A stretch of DNA of 64,000 bases from Chondrus crispus (Eukaryota > Rhodophyta > Florideophyceae > Gigartinales > Gigartinaceae), in assembly GCF_000350225.1 (NCBI RefSeq), contig NW_005179203.1, forward strand, positions 378,443 through 442,442, in the 5' to 3' direction. Numbering within the stretch: position 1 is the first letter of the stretch; every line of letters starts with the position of its first letter. The translations under genes were made by a program, and so were the position numbers. Below, piece after piece: positions 40,330 through 50,702 of this stretch. The notes under the pieces are model-generated. The model was not told the origin of the DNA, searched no databases, and saw only the letters and a list, made by a program, of their open reading frames with translations.

Positions 40330-41576
40330 TTCGCCCTTGTTAAAGTCATCATTGCCGGGGCCTTCAGTATCAAACTGTACACGCTTACTGCTTCCACTCA
40401 TTTTACACTCTGGATCTCCCCTCCAATGGCCGAGCTCATCACAATCCGCGCATCGTGTCTTGTTTTTCGGTCCGGTGTTTGCCGGAATGCGTTGTTTCGA
40501 TTTGTATCTATTCTGGGAGGAATAATGGCCATTTCTACGTCCTTAGTAGTCATTACGCTTTGCCATCATTGTTCCCTCTACTCTCTCAAAAGTGCTTGGC
40601 TGTTGTTTCCCTTTAGATTTCTCCATATAGACTGCACCTTCGCCTACAGGAGGACCAGGAGACAGCGTGGATGTATTATCCTGTATCTTGATATCCTTCA
40701 AGGCGGATACAGCATCTTCAAGACGAATGACATAAGTGACCCTGTCATCTTTCATCGTGGTGTTGGATGAGGGTTTAGCATTGCTGATGCTATTACCAAG
40801 TATGCGCAACGTGGATCCAATCTCGTTACCTGAGATCGACTTTATGGACGGCGTGTCTGATTGGGCACTTAGGTTCCTCCATTTTTCCATGAGTTTCTTG
40901 AAATTCTTCTCAATTTCCGTGAATTTAGCGGATGGCATATTGAGATTACAAGTCATACGTTTCGACTGCTCTTTGGCATCTGCGATGAGGATGCTAACTA
41001 TGTTGGCGAGTGTTGATGAGGGTAGGTTAGCATTCTCGAGGAGTAGCATAGCAAAATTTTGGCTGTCTTGAGAAGTGCTGCCTGCATGGCAATGGTTGAG
41101 GTATGTCTGAGCTATACCTCGAAAACGCTCCGCAAACAACTCAAAAGACTCAGAAAGGCCTCGTTGCAGTTATGAATGTTCTGGCTCATTTTAACCAACC
41201 TTCGTACACTGTCTGTGACGGATTCTTTTGCAACTAATTCGATGATTTTCTCTGTGACTTCTCGTTGGTCGATCATCTCATCTTGATCGTCATCATCTGC
41301 CACGAGTTTAAACTCTCCAGATGCAATAGCACTGTCCACCACTTGTACAAATGAATAATCCATAGCTGAATATAAGGTAATACCAAGGCTGTTCGCAATG
41401 CCTTTGGCTTTGTTGTCTCCTCCCTTAGCAAAAGACCTTATTTTCAATGCCCATGTACGAACTGCCTGGCGCCACATAAACTTGTCACTGTTAATTCTTA
41501 ACTTGGGTGGTTCATAGAGATTACTATGTCCGGCATGAGCGCCTGGGTCCATAACTGTGGGATTCAGTTCTGACAT
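40330..41576 (-). pseudogene. Copia gag with zinc knuckle, frameshifted
   Basis: ATG 41576 (MSELNPT) opens the frame to about 41130, where a one-base shift moves it to the frame of 41139-40543 (FAERFRGIAQTYLNHCHAG). After 40543 the natural reading changes again and shows CADCDELGHWRGDPEC (about 40400-40460), a CX2CX4HX6C knuckle that would bind RNA. The body is helical and acidic without other recognisable motifs, as usual for copia Gag. Confidence 0.75.
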
Positions 41577-42016
41577 ACTGATCTCGTGCGCAGTGTAGGG
41601 GCACTCCGAACTTTTAGTATGGCGTAGTGTAACTGACACGTGGAACAGGCACAAAAAGCCCGAGCGTTGCTTGCTCTTTCTTTATTAGTTGCTGCGTGCT
41701 CCTCGCTCGCCTTTCGCTGCTCGTTGCTGAGGCTGATGTATATGGCTCCATATACACCCTTGGAGAAGAGACTGCCTGTCCCTCCTCTCAAGGCTCATTT
41801 CCGTCGGAAGCACCAATTGCTCCATTCAACCGTTGTGGTGAATGCCACTATCTAATTGCATTCGATAGATAGTGTGCGTGGCACTGCGACCTTTGCCCAC
41901 ACCTGCCGGCGGTTGGCATTCGAATTACGAACGCATGATATGCTCTTGTGTTCTTTAGAAGCTTCCACACGTACGACATATCTGTATTACGTGTGAAAGT
42001 TGTACCACTTTTCACA
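41556..42016 (-). repeat. Copia 5' LTR
   Basis: Same termini as the 3' copy. Its last 21 bases (on minus) already encode the start of Gag: the ATG is at 41576, inside the LTR, as in yeast Ty1. Confidence 0.9.
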
Positions 42017-42307
42017 ACTGTACAATACCCGTGCGCACGTGCGCGCATAGGTACGGCCGTGAGCCCTTTCTAAAATCACCCCAAAGAAATCGCAAAAAAT
42101 GTTTCCAGCGAAAATCATTTTTTGCCAAAAAATCAGAGCACGGTTCCTGATTGGTGCGCTGTCGTCTGAGGAAGAAATCTTCCCAAAATTAAATCATGGC
42201 ATGCGCCGTGATTTGCGACTAAAAGTTCTAATTCCAGGAGCAGACTCTGAAGTTCAGGCGAGCTCGTCGATATGCCTTTAACCGTAACGGAGCGGTTCCG
42301 GTCCCCC
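42017..42307. other. G2 spacer right of copia
   Basis: Continues G2 beyond the copia insertion to the end of pol. No gene. Contains an AT-rich stretch (AAATCGCAAAAAATG, CATTTTTTGCC). Confidence 0.5.
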
Positions 42308-44055
42308 TTAAGCGTGAACGTCCGCGTTCACGTCTGGGGAGAGGCTTCTTTCGGTGCGCCTCCAGAGGCGTTGAGCGTAACGAGACACCAACTCTTCCGG
42401 GACGTGAGTCCGCGCCGTCCAAGTGGGTGTGTCGTAATCCGCCCACTTGATGAGGAACTCCGTTGTTCCGTCTTCCATGCTCCCATGTCTCAGTAGCCGT
42501 TCAACGGCATACTGCGTTCCCGCAGTGACCTTGTGGGAGAGGTCCCGCGGGGTCGTCGTACTTGCTCGTGGCGCGTCTATCGGAGACGGCGCGTACACGC
42601 AGTGGTCGGCGGAGACTCGCCCGGTGACCCCATCACGATCGATCGTGATGGTTCGGCGGTCATTGGCGAGCACGCGGTAGGGTCCGACAGCCGGCGAGGC
42701 GAGCTTCTTCGATATCTTAGCCCCATCGGTGGGGTTGAGATATACGTATTCCCCGGGACGGAGCCGGGAATTAATACGTCGTATGCGCTTATCGAAGTCG
42801 CGCTTGTAGCGAGCCTGCGTCCGACGCAGGCTCCCGAGGGCCTTTTCGATAGTCGGAGTCCATGGTCTTGAGGAACTCGGCACGTTGGTTCCCCCTATCG
42901 GAAGGGGGCGCGTCGCCGTCCGCCCGTCGGAGAGAGAACTCCGGCGGTGGCCTGCTGAGCACGAGCTCAAACGGCGTGGTGCGTGTGGTGCGATGTACGT
43001 GGGAGTTGTACGCATACGTAAGCGGCCCCACGTACACATCCCAGTCGTCCTGGTGTTCACTCACGTAGTTCCTCAGCATCGAGGCGATTGTTCGGTTATA
43101 TCGCTCGACTTGCCCGTTCGTCTGGGGATGGTACGCCCAAGTGTACAAATTCGTTATCCCCAGAACGCGGGACGTGCTGTCGAAGAACTTGGCATTAAAC
43201 TGAGGGCCGTTGTCAGAAAGCAACGTGCGAGGGACGCCATACTTGAACATCCACGAGTCGCAGAACGCAAATGCGACCATGTGCGCTGTTATCGTGAGAG
43301 CGCAACGACTTGCGTTAGCTTACTGAAGCGGTTCGTAATCACGAGCAAGAACCGTTTTCCTGTCTTCGTCTTGGGGAGCGGCCCCAAGATGTCGATCGCG
43401 AGGCTCTCAAAGGGCCCCGTAGCTGGAAACAATCTCAATCGGTTGAGATGTTTCCTCAGCTTCACCCGGTTCATCGCGCAGGTTCGACACCCTCGCACCG
43501 TGGCTGCGACGTCTGCAGCCAGGTGGGGCCAGTAGTACTCGCGTCGAAGTGCGTAGTACATACGGTTCTGGCCTGGGTGCCCCGCGATGGCTGGGTTGTG
43601 GCACAAGCGAAGGAGCCTGGCGCGAAGCGTCCGAGGTACCACCACCTGAACGATATCAGGGTCGAAGGGGTGTCTCTGTTTGAGCACCCCTTGGTGGTCC
43701 TCGAAGAACGCGGAGTCCCGGGACTCTGACTGTCGTGCCAAAACGGTTTGGCAGAAGTCATCCACGCGTTGCGCCTCGGCTATCTCCTCTATCGTAAGAG
43801 GGGCTGGAAGGTCGTCCTGGGGTGGGGCGACCGGGGAGTCGAGTGCGCCAGTCTCGGGGTCTTCGGCGCGCTGGATGTCGGCGGCGGGCACTTGGACGGG
43901 GGTCGTTCGTGCCGATCCCTCCCTTGTCGACGATGTTCTCTCTGCGGAGCTAGGTCGGCCAGCTCCTGCCTCCCCGACTTGATCGGTCAAGTCGGTGAGG
44001 TGTAGCGCATATGTGATCCCCTCGGCGACACGGCGATCGGTGGGATCTTTGGGGC
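42308..44055 (-). pseudogene. G2 pol remnant: integrase and chromodomain, RT deleted
   Basis: From the right: a short piece after the protease (RRVAEG...ALHLTDLTDQ) joins at about 43900 to the region upstream of integrase (PAADIQRAEDPE). Against G1, about 600 residues holding reverse transcriptase and RNase H are missing. The integrase finger (HNPAIAGH, CRTCAMN) and the D,D-E core (LAIDILGPLP, LLSDNGPQF, VERYNRT) are present. Frameshifts lie near 43290 and 42865. The chromodomain (YAVERLLRHG, FLIKWADYD) ends at 42308 with VNADVHA. A copy like this could move only with help. Confidence 0.88.
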
Positions 44056-46059
44056 GTATTGCATTGGCTCACGCCTCACGCTCCGTCTTGTGCACGGGGC
44101 TTACGGAAGCCTCGGTGCCTTCACGGGCGGTCCGTGGCATCTGACCTACGGAGGTCAGGGTGTCTTCTCTTTCGTTCACACGCCCCGGGCTTACGGGAGC
44201 CTGGGTGCCTTCGCGTTCTTCGCGGATGGTGGTCGCCACCGGACTCACCAGGGTCTCCTCGTGGGGCAAAGCGTGCGCTCCCACCCGAACGGTTCGAGAA
44301 TCCTTGACGCGGGGGGCCGGCTTCGCCCGCCGACTGCCAGAGGAGATTGCGCATTTCGGGGCGCGTCTCCATCTGGTAGTGGTAGTCCCTGTACACCGTG
44401 AACATTCGTTGTTCCGGGGACAGGAACTGGCACGCGTACATGGCATGACCGTACGTACGGCATAGCCAACACACGTATGCGCTGCCATCTCCCGAGGCGA
44501 AGATCGCCGCTTCGCGTGCCTCCTCATCGGTGAGGCGGGGCACGCGAGGAGGAGCGACTCCTCCATCTCGATTCGAGATGTATAACTCCGCGACCCGGCG
44601 GTCCGTACCACTCGTCATCCTCGGGGTGTGCGCGAACGCAATCGCGAAGCTTCCAGTCGATCTCGTTGATGCTGGCGTGGGAGGTCGGCCTCCCACGGGC
44701 TTGTGGCCTCGCGCATTGAGGACAGGGTCGGCCTGCCACTCATCCTCTCCTATGTGGAGGGATTCCGCAGGCGAACTTGTCGCATGCGGCCTCGGGGTTC
44801 GATTCCCCCTCGCTGCCGGCTTCGGATCCCGGCAGCAGCAAACCGCGCCGAGCGCGGCACGTTGTGCCTCCCGCCTTCGCCATGCGGCGGATCGTTGGAC
44901 GGTCTGTCTTCTGTTGTCCGGGCAATGGTTGGACGGTCTCAGCCGCTGCGGCCCGGGTCGCAGGGGCTAGTCCGCGTACGAATTCGTGTAGAATACGGAC
45001 GTCTACTGGACCGGGGTGCGCAGTGAGATCCACTGGCGGGTAGCCGCCCCAGCGAGGATCGACGGGGAACATAGGTTCTCGGGATCCGCGAACGGCTCCT
45101 CCTCGGCCCGGGGCGTCCCCGTACGATACGCGTGTCATCTGCCGCATGTCTCCAGCTACATGCGGCAGGGCTTGGGTCTCGGACGGAAAATTTGCGTCCG
45201 TCTTGGGGCTTCGCTGCCCCTTGACCGAACTGGTGTCGGCACCAATCGGGCTCCCTTCTTGCGCTTCGGGCGCGTTCGGAGGTACAGTGGCACCGGGCCC
45301 TTTCGGGGGGGCTCCGGGTGACCTTTCGGCCGATGCCTGTTCCATCTTACGAACGCGGCTGACGGGGTGACGGGTAGCGTACGGACGTCTACCGGACCGG
45401 GGTGCGCGGTGAGGTCCACCGGCGGGTAGCCGCCCCAGCGAGGATCGACGGAGAACAGAGGTTCTTCGGATCCGCGAGCGGCTCCTCCACGGCCCGGGTC
45501 GGTACGGTACGGAACCCGTCCAGCCTGCCACATGCTTCCGGGGGCATGTGGCAGGGCTTGGGACTCGGACGCGGCTTGCGCGTCCATCGTTGGTCCTCGT
45601 TCTCCTGTGCCACGACTGGTGACGGCACCAGTCGGGCGTTGTCGTTTCGCGGCGGCAGCGGTCGGAGGTACGGAACCACCGGGCTGTCTCGTTGGGGCGC
45701 CGGGTAGCCTTGCGGCCATGGTCCGTTCCAGGTCACGGGCACGCTGCCGCGTGGACTCTAACTCAGCGGCAGGTGCTCGAATGCACCTAGTTGCTCCGCC
45801 GAGGGGAGCGGAGCTCGTCCATGCAGCGCGAGTAGACGGCATCCATCACGTCGATTCGGAGGGAAGTACGGACTTCCTCGATGTAGTCCACGATGCGTTC
45901 GTACATCGCCGCCGCTTGTCCTTCGGAGGACTGGGGCGACGGTTCGCGGTCTGGAGGACCTGCGTCGCCGAATTCCAACGGGGCTGATGGAACTTGCATA
46001 GCGGCCGCCCGCATATCCGCCGGTGCGGAGCGGATCGAGGCTCCGTACTCCTCACTCAT
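44056..46059 (-). pseudogene. G2 gag pseudogene with internal duplication
   Basis: ATG 46059 starts MSEEYGAS, matching the other Gags. After about 90 residues the frame breaks. The Pro/Arg linker region is present twice (about 45000-45370 and 45375-45775, both with the VDVRTL/GGYPPVDLTAHPGP segment). The core is shortened to FVRGLAPATRAA, and the knuckle CWLCRTYGHAMYAC is intact near 44440-44480. Past the knuckle the frame leads into Glu/Arg/Thr-Val-rich repeats (SPV...REREG type) and directly into pol; the protease region is deleted. Confidence 0.8.
45000..45775. repeat. About 380-bp tandem duplication within G2 gag
   Basis: The stretch beginning CGGACGTCTACYGGACCGGG occurs near 44996 and again near 45383, each followed by CGGGTAGCCGCCCCAGCGAG and a TGCGGCA/TGTGGCA-bounded stem. 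The copies have diverged at many positions. Confidence 0.75.
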
Positions 46060-46116
46060 CTCAACGCGTACGGACGCGGAGGAAAACGACTACCTTCTCG
46101 GAATGATCTTCGGGGT

Positions 46117-46135
46117 CTTCTAGGTCGGGAGACCA
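46117..46135 (-). promoter_or_regulatory. G2 primer-binding site
   Basis: On minus TGGTCTCCCGACCTAGAAG, identical to gamma and to the left-edge element. Confidence 0.75.
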
Positions 46136-46136
46136 C

Positions 46137-46745
46137 TGTAGTATAAACACCCCCAACGGAGGGGGGTGTATACTCAGTTCTTGCGGAGACCCCGATCGGA
46201 GAAGGGAAGCAACCTCAGCTAACGAAACCGGGAAGCGGGCCCGGGTAGCGTGGTGGTAGAGCGGGTTCGGACGGGGACGCGCGCACGGGCCGGTCGATCT
46301 ACGCCTCGACGCCCCGGGGCAGCGCTGGGTTACGTACCAGCGCTGACGGGCGGAGGCGGATCTAAGCTCGCTCGTGTGCTCGCGCGTCCCCTGCCCGCTC
46401 GGCTCCTAACTAAATACGGGCTATTGTAGGAAACCCGATCTAGAATAAGCGGGGCGAGCTTGACCAAAAGCGTAGGTTCTGGACAAGCTCGTGCTTGTCC
46501 TCCCCCGTCGCCGTCGGTCCGCTCACGTATTTAATGTACAAGTTAGTCTATCATACTACAGCACAGTACGTACTGTACTATAGTGCTACTGTGGTCGGGT
46601 ACAGTAGTGGGTGCGGGTCGCGCGTACTGTAGGGCTGTCAGCATTCGGTGCTGACAGCACGCGCGCTCGTGCGCGTCGTACTGTAGAGCTCGGGCTCTAC
46701 AGTAGCTGATCTAATCTAAATCTAGTCCCAGGGGGTTATACTACA
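46137..46745 (-). repeat. G2 5' LTR
   Basis: 609 bp, ends TGTAGTATAAACACC and TTATACTACA; about 98.5% identical to the 3' LTR by eye count. Confidence 0.9.
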
Positions 46746-48858
46746 GTCACCCATTCGCGTTCAGCTACGTGCCACGCCGACAAATGGGAATCGCGTTCCT
46801 TACCGATCCGACGCGCCTCGTCGCTGCGACAAAGGTACCAATTTGCGAGGGTGCCTAGGAGGGCCCCCACCTGCCAAGCACGATCCCAGGATCCCGGGAG
46901 CACCTGCATCAAACCGGGGACCTCCCGAACGTCCTCCCTCGACATCGTAAGGGTACGCACAGCTGACCCGTGCATTGGACGCGAAACGGGCGCGTCCAGA
47001 GGAGAGACACGGAGCAACGCCGATGCCGGGGAGGGTTCGGAAACCCCCTCCCGTTCGCGCATGCCGTCGGGGAGTACTACTGCACGGGCTAGCAGCCCGT
47101 GAGTAGGCGACGAGACCGAAAAAACGGGCGCGGGGGGCATAGCATCTAAGTGGTGATAACGCTTCCGGCGCCCCTTCCACACTTCGGAACCGACGCCACC
47201 GCGTTTCCCTGAGGGCAGCCCCGTGGAGGGGCTAGCCACGGGACGGGACAAGAACGCGTCCCCTCGCCTATCATACGCGAGGATCGCGCTCCGGGTGCCC
47301 GTCGTAAAATCCATCCACGAGGGGTTGTGCCGTTCGCTCACTTCGGAGGCGCGCACCATCAGGTCCACGACCGCCCCGAAGGACCAAGGCAGGTGAGGTG
47401 AATGGTGCTCGTGAGGATGGAGAGAGGCGTTCGGCAGCCACGGGGCCAGCCGCTCTACCCACGCGATCGCCTGGCAAGGCTGTAGGAATACGCGTTCGCT
47501 GATGCTCACCTCGGTCATATACGCGGTGCATAGCGACCAAGCCCACGCCCGCTCGTAGTTAAACACGAGGCGCGAGTGGGCTGGGTGAGACGAATCCGCG
47601 CACGCGAAACCGAAGTGCTTAAGCACAGATGGAAGAAGTGGATGGACTCCCAAGGACGGGAAGGAGTCCCGGATTGACGGTGGTAGCTCCGGGAAGTCGT
47701 GTACGGATAGGCCGCGTTCAAACTAGGCGGATAAGAAGACTCGGCCGTCCTCTTCCGCGGCGGCGCTATACGCAGACCAATCGAAGTGGGCTACGGCCAC
47801 CGAGTCATAAGGGAAAACGCGGACTTCTGCAGCGCGACGAAGGGCTTCCAATAAGCGTAAGGACGAGGGCATACGTAGAGCCCCTTGACTTCGGGCAGAA
47901 CGAATCGATTCGGATCGCCCGGTTCGCCCCCGAAGAGGTGGACAGCCATCCGGTCAACGTACTCGGCTTCATCCGCGCTATACGCGAACGTGCAGTCACC
48001 CGGAATGCCATCGGGTATCTCGTACACGACCCCACCGCCTTCCGCGAGAAGTCGCCGGAGGGCAAAGGATGCCTCATCCACGAGGCCGGCCTCGTGGATC
48101 CTCCGGACACGTACCAGATCGGGAGGTAAGCTCGCCCGCGAAAGCAGCTCGGCCTCGGTGATCCCTGACCGCGCGGGCCGCTGTCACGCGTACTGTAGAC
48201 GGTAGAGAGGAAGCGGCGCGGACCGCTCCACAACGGACCCGAACCACAGGGTGGCAGCCGCCGACGACCCCGGGCACCGGCAACTGCCGCATACCGCGTG
48301 GGAACCCGAGCGGGGCTGGTACGTCAACCAAGCACCCTCGCGTCGAGACACAAGGTCGGTAGACGGGTTACCGAGGACCGCTGCGTGCGGATCGCCCGAC
48401 GGCTCGTGAACCTCCGCCGTCGCCGGTCGCGGCAGCCCTGCTCCGGGGAGCACGGGGGTTTCGGTCTCACCGGAGGCCGGAGGCGCATTCAGCTCGGCAG
48501 AGACAATGGAGCCCCTGGAGAGGCGCGAGGCCTGGAAGGGCCCCGGAACCGAAGCATCCGCGGGCGGGGCCTCCGGCGGCGACGCGGACGGGTTGCCTCT
48601 AACGGGAGAGGCCGACGCCAGGGTCATGGCAGAAAGAGACCGGGCCCAAGGAGAACAGGAACGCGCGGAGGACAACCGCCTCGTTTGCGGTGAGGACAAG
48701 GCGTTCGCGCTGAGCGCGGAAAGGGGCGACGACAAGCCAGTCCGGGAGGACGAGGACGGTGCGCGGGCTTGGGCGGCGACGGTACACAAGGGAGCGAGAT
48801 GGGGCGAGACAGTTAGGAGGGCCCTCTCTTCAAGCCCAGGGTGAACGCGGACGTTCAC
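46746..48858 (-). pseudogene. G3 antisense ORF, N-terminal and core piece
   Basis: From ATG 48858 (or the conserved MT start at 48627) the frame matches the G1 antisense ORF through the Ser/Pro region, the LLAEGGG and IPGDCTFAYS motifs, ALQKSAFSLM and GVHPLLPSVLKHFG. Damage: a TGA at about 48182 where G1 has Trp, a frameshift near 47805, and a TAG near 47722. In the stretch 47653-47230 I count about 78 of 139 residues identical to G1, at clearly diverged DNA. Function unknown. Confidence 0.8.
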
Positions 48859-48875
48859 TCTTGAGAAGGGGGCCG
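48841..48875 (+). promoter_or_regulatory. G3 polypurine tract and pol-tail repeat
   Basis: GTGAACGCGGACGTTCAC followed by TCTTGAGAAGGGGGCCG and then the LTR. Same block as at 24016-24058. Confidence 0.7.
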
Positions 48876-49526
48876 TGTAGCATCAGCGCGGATCAGAATT
48901 AGATTTAGAATTAGATCGCGCGCCCGCACACACGTGTACTTTAAGGACTGTCAGGACGCCCGCACACACGTGTTTCATCGGCGCGCGCGCGCACACGTGT
49001 ATTGACAGCGCTACAGTAGCTGAGTACGGTAGCTCAGCACTGTAACGCGCTGCAGTGCAGTACGGACTGTACTGTAGCCCTGTATGATAGACGCGATAGA
49101 CGCGTAACTGTATATTAAACCACGGGAACCGACGGCGGCGGAGGGAAGGCAAGCATCGGCTTGGCCAGACCCTCACCGTCGGCTTACCCGGAACGCTTAC
49201 TCTAATTCGGGGACGCTCTCTCTGTTCGCGTTTTAGAGTAGAAGGACACTGGTAGCGAACGCGCACGTGCGCGTGCAAGCTAGGATCGGCCTCCGCCCGT
49301 CGGTACTGGAACGTCACCCAGTACCGCCCCGGGGCGTCGAGGCGTCGATCCGCTCTACCGCATACACTAACGCGTTCGCGACCCGACCCGACCCGCTCTA
49401 CCACCGCTACCGGCCCGTGTCCTTTCTCACGCGTTGCTTACTGGTCCTTTCTGTTCTTCTTGCGTTCTACAGGGTCTCTTACGCGGACTGAGCATACACC
49501 CCTGTCGTTGGGATGTTTATGCTACA
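48876..49526 (+). repeat. G3 3' LTR
   Basis: 651 bp in plus orientation: starts TGTAGCATCAGCG, ends GATGTTTATGCTACA. It is inverted relative to the G2 LTR at 46137-46745. U3 carries several CACACGTGT motifs. Confidence 0.8.
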
Positions 49527-49894
49527 GTTAGTCGATAGTAACAATGCCAAAATGCGTCCGGCTCAGTCGATGATGCAGAACGCTTTGTTTGGTGCAGGTC
49601 TCAAGATTTTCCATGGAAAATGTGTTTATAAAAGGAGCAGTAAGGTTGTGGAAGTAATGACCAACGAAGGTTACATTTTGCTCGGTCCGCATAGGTCTTG
49701 TGAGCTTTCAAAACTACCTGATCGCGGCCGCAATCTCCAACAGTTTTTGGCGCACGACTTTTGTCGCAAGTATGAGAATATTTCCGCGATTCAAGCAAAA
49801 TACGCTGCAGCGCTAGTTCACAAGTGCACGTTTGCAAGTCGAGTTTTGTTTGCCGTAGGAAGTGACACTCCAGCCACTAGGGTGTACTTGGCAT
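49527..49894. other. AT-richer island between G3 and gamma
   Basis: 368 bp with lower GC than either neighbour. A plus frame starting in the G3 LTR (ATG 49513) stays open for 128 codons and ends at 49899 in the gamma LTR, but it has no motif and its start is LTR-derived. It may be original target DNA of G3. Confidence 0.4.
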
Positions 49895-50596
49895 TGTAGA
49901 GCACTGACCGCCCCGCGTAATCGCGGTGCTGTACTGTAGCACACGCGGAATGCCTCACTATCATAAGTGAGATATATACCACGTGTAACCGTGTATCCAA
50001 ACCCCCCCGCTCGTGTCCGGGTGTAAGCTCCATGGGGCCCTGTCGAAGTACTGACAGTTCTACCCACGTGTACCCGTGTTATCCCTCACGTTAATCGTGT
50101 CATTCCCCACGTGTAGTGGTTGTCACACCTCCCCAAGAGGAGTTTCTCCGGCCATCGCCGCCGTCGTCCAATTTAGTATTTTTAGTTTAATTAATTATAG
50201 CTCCGACGTCGGCTAGTATATAGCCGACGTCCGACCCTAAGTAAAACGGTACGAAGCTTTGGGTCTAGAACTCGGGTTTCTGGAACGGAGTCGTAGCCTC
50301 GCGTCGGTCCCCGTCCCACGACGGTACCCTGCGAGCCATCTACGTCCCGATTCCCTCCTGCCTCTACCGCGCGCGTCGTCCCGCCACGCCCGGCTCTCCG
50401 CGCGACAGCTGTCCCTACCGCTCCGCCCCTCCTGGGCTCTGTTTCCCACTTTTTCCCTTACTTTCCATACTGCGCTTCGCGCCCGGCCCCGTACCGGTCC
50501 CTTACGGGTGGTCTCCCGATAACCCCCTACACGCGCCCCCGAACGCGCGCGCTCTGCCAGAGGGGGATCCCACCCCTTCCCCCTCAGTGCACGACA
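49895..50596 (+). repeat. Gamma 5' LTR
   Basis: Starts TGTAGAGCACTGACC, ends GTGCACGACA. Contains GAGATATATACCACG (TATA box) and a second TATA inside an inverted repeat (CGACGTCGGCTAGTATATAG). Confidence 0.88.
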
Positions 50597-50599
50597 TTT

Positions 50600-50618
50600 T
50601 GGTCTCCCGACCTAGAAG
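50600..50618 (+). promoter_or_regulatory. Gamma primer-binding site
   Basis: TGGTCTCCCGACCTAGAAG, three bases after the LTR and identical over 19 bases to that of G2. Confidence 0.8.
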
Positions 50619-50702
50619 TCTACGGAGTGCCCCTTATCCCTTACCGTTTTTGGTCCTAGGTGTTCTATCTCTTTTTCAACAGGTTTCGACAAGCTCAAGG
50701 CA

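Larger units (their letters stand above)
32515..42016 (-). mobile_element. Ty1/copia element nested in G2, carrying a Harbinger
   Basis: 461-bp LTRs at 32515-32975 and 41556-42016 (17 mismatches by eye). Flanks ACGGT (32510-32514) and ACTGT (42017-42021) form a 5-bp target duplication with one change. Order on minus: gag, zinc knuckle, protease, integrase, reverse transcriptase, RNase H; integrase before reverse transcriptase defines copia. Coding is broken in several places. The Harbinger element at 34252-38105 splits the reverse transcriptase. Confidence 0.92.
26489..46745 (-). mobile_element. G2: internally deleted gypsy element nested in G3
   Basis: Minus-strand element with 609-bp LTRs at 46137-46745 and 26489-28364 (the latter split by a 1.26-kb insertion). 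In order: LTR, primer-binding site, damaged gag, pol lacking protease core, reverse transcriptase and RNase H, spacer with long hairpin arrays, antisense ORF remnant, polypurine block, LTR. Copia (32515-42016) lies in the spacer. LTRs differ at about 9 positions. Flanks are TTCAC (26484-26488) and GTCAC (46746-46750), a 5-bp duplication with one mismatch. It probably moved using proteins of a complete relative. Confidence 0.85.
21077..49526 (+). mobile_element. G3: 5'-truncated gypsy element, split by nested insertions
   Basis: Plus-strand relative of G1: pol from mid-reverse transcriptase (21077), spacer, the two halves of an antisense ORF (26105-26488 and 46746-48858), polypurine block and 3' LTR (48876-49526). 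Its 5' LTR, gag and protease are missing; the sequence starts against the G1 LTR in opposite orientation. G2 (26489-46745) is inserted in the antisense ORF. Confidence 0.8.

Noticed and set aside
46137..49526. A single element bounded by inverted LTRs
   Set aside because: The two LTRs have different lengths and U3 sequence and belong to G2 and G3; nesting explains the inversion.
49513..49899. 128-codon plus frame as a gene
   Set aside because: Starts and stops inside LTRs and has no motif; the RPAQSMMQNALF resemblance to the Harbinger RPGENSMQNALY is not supported by the sequence around it.
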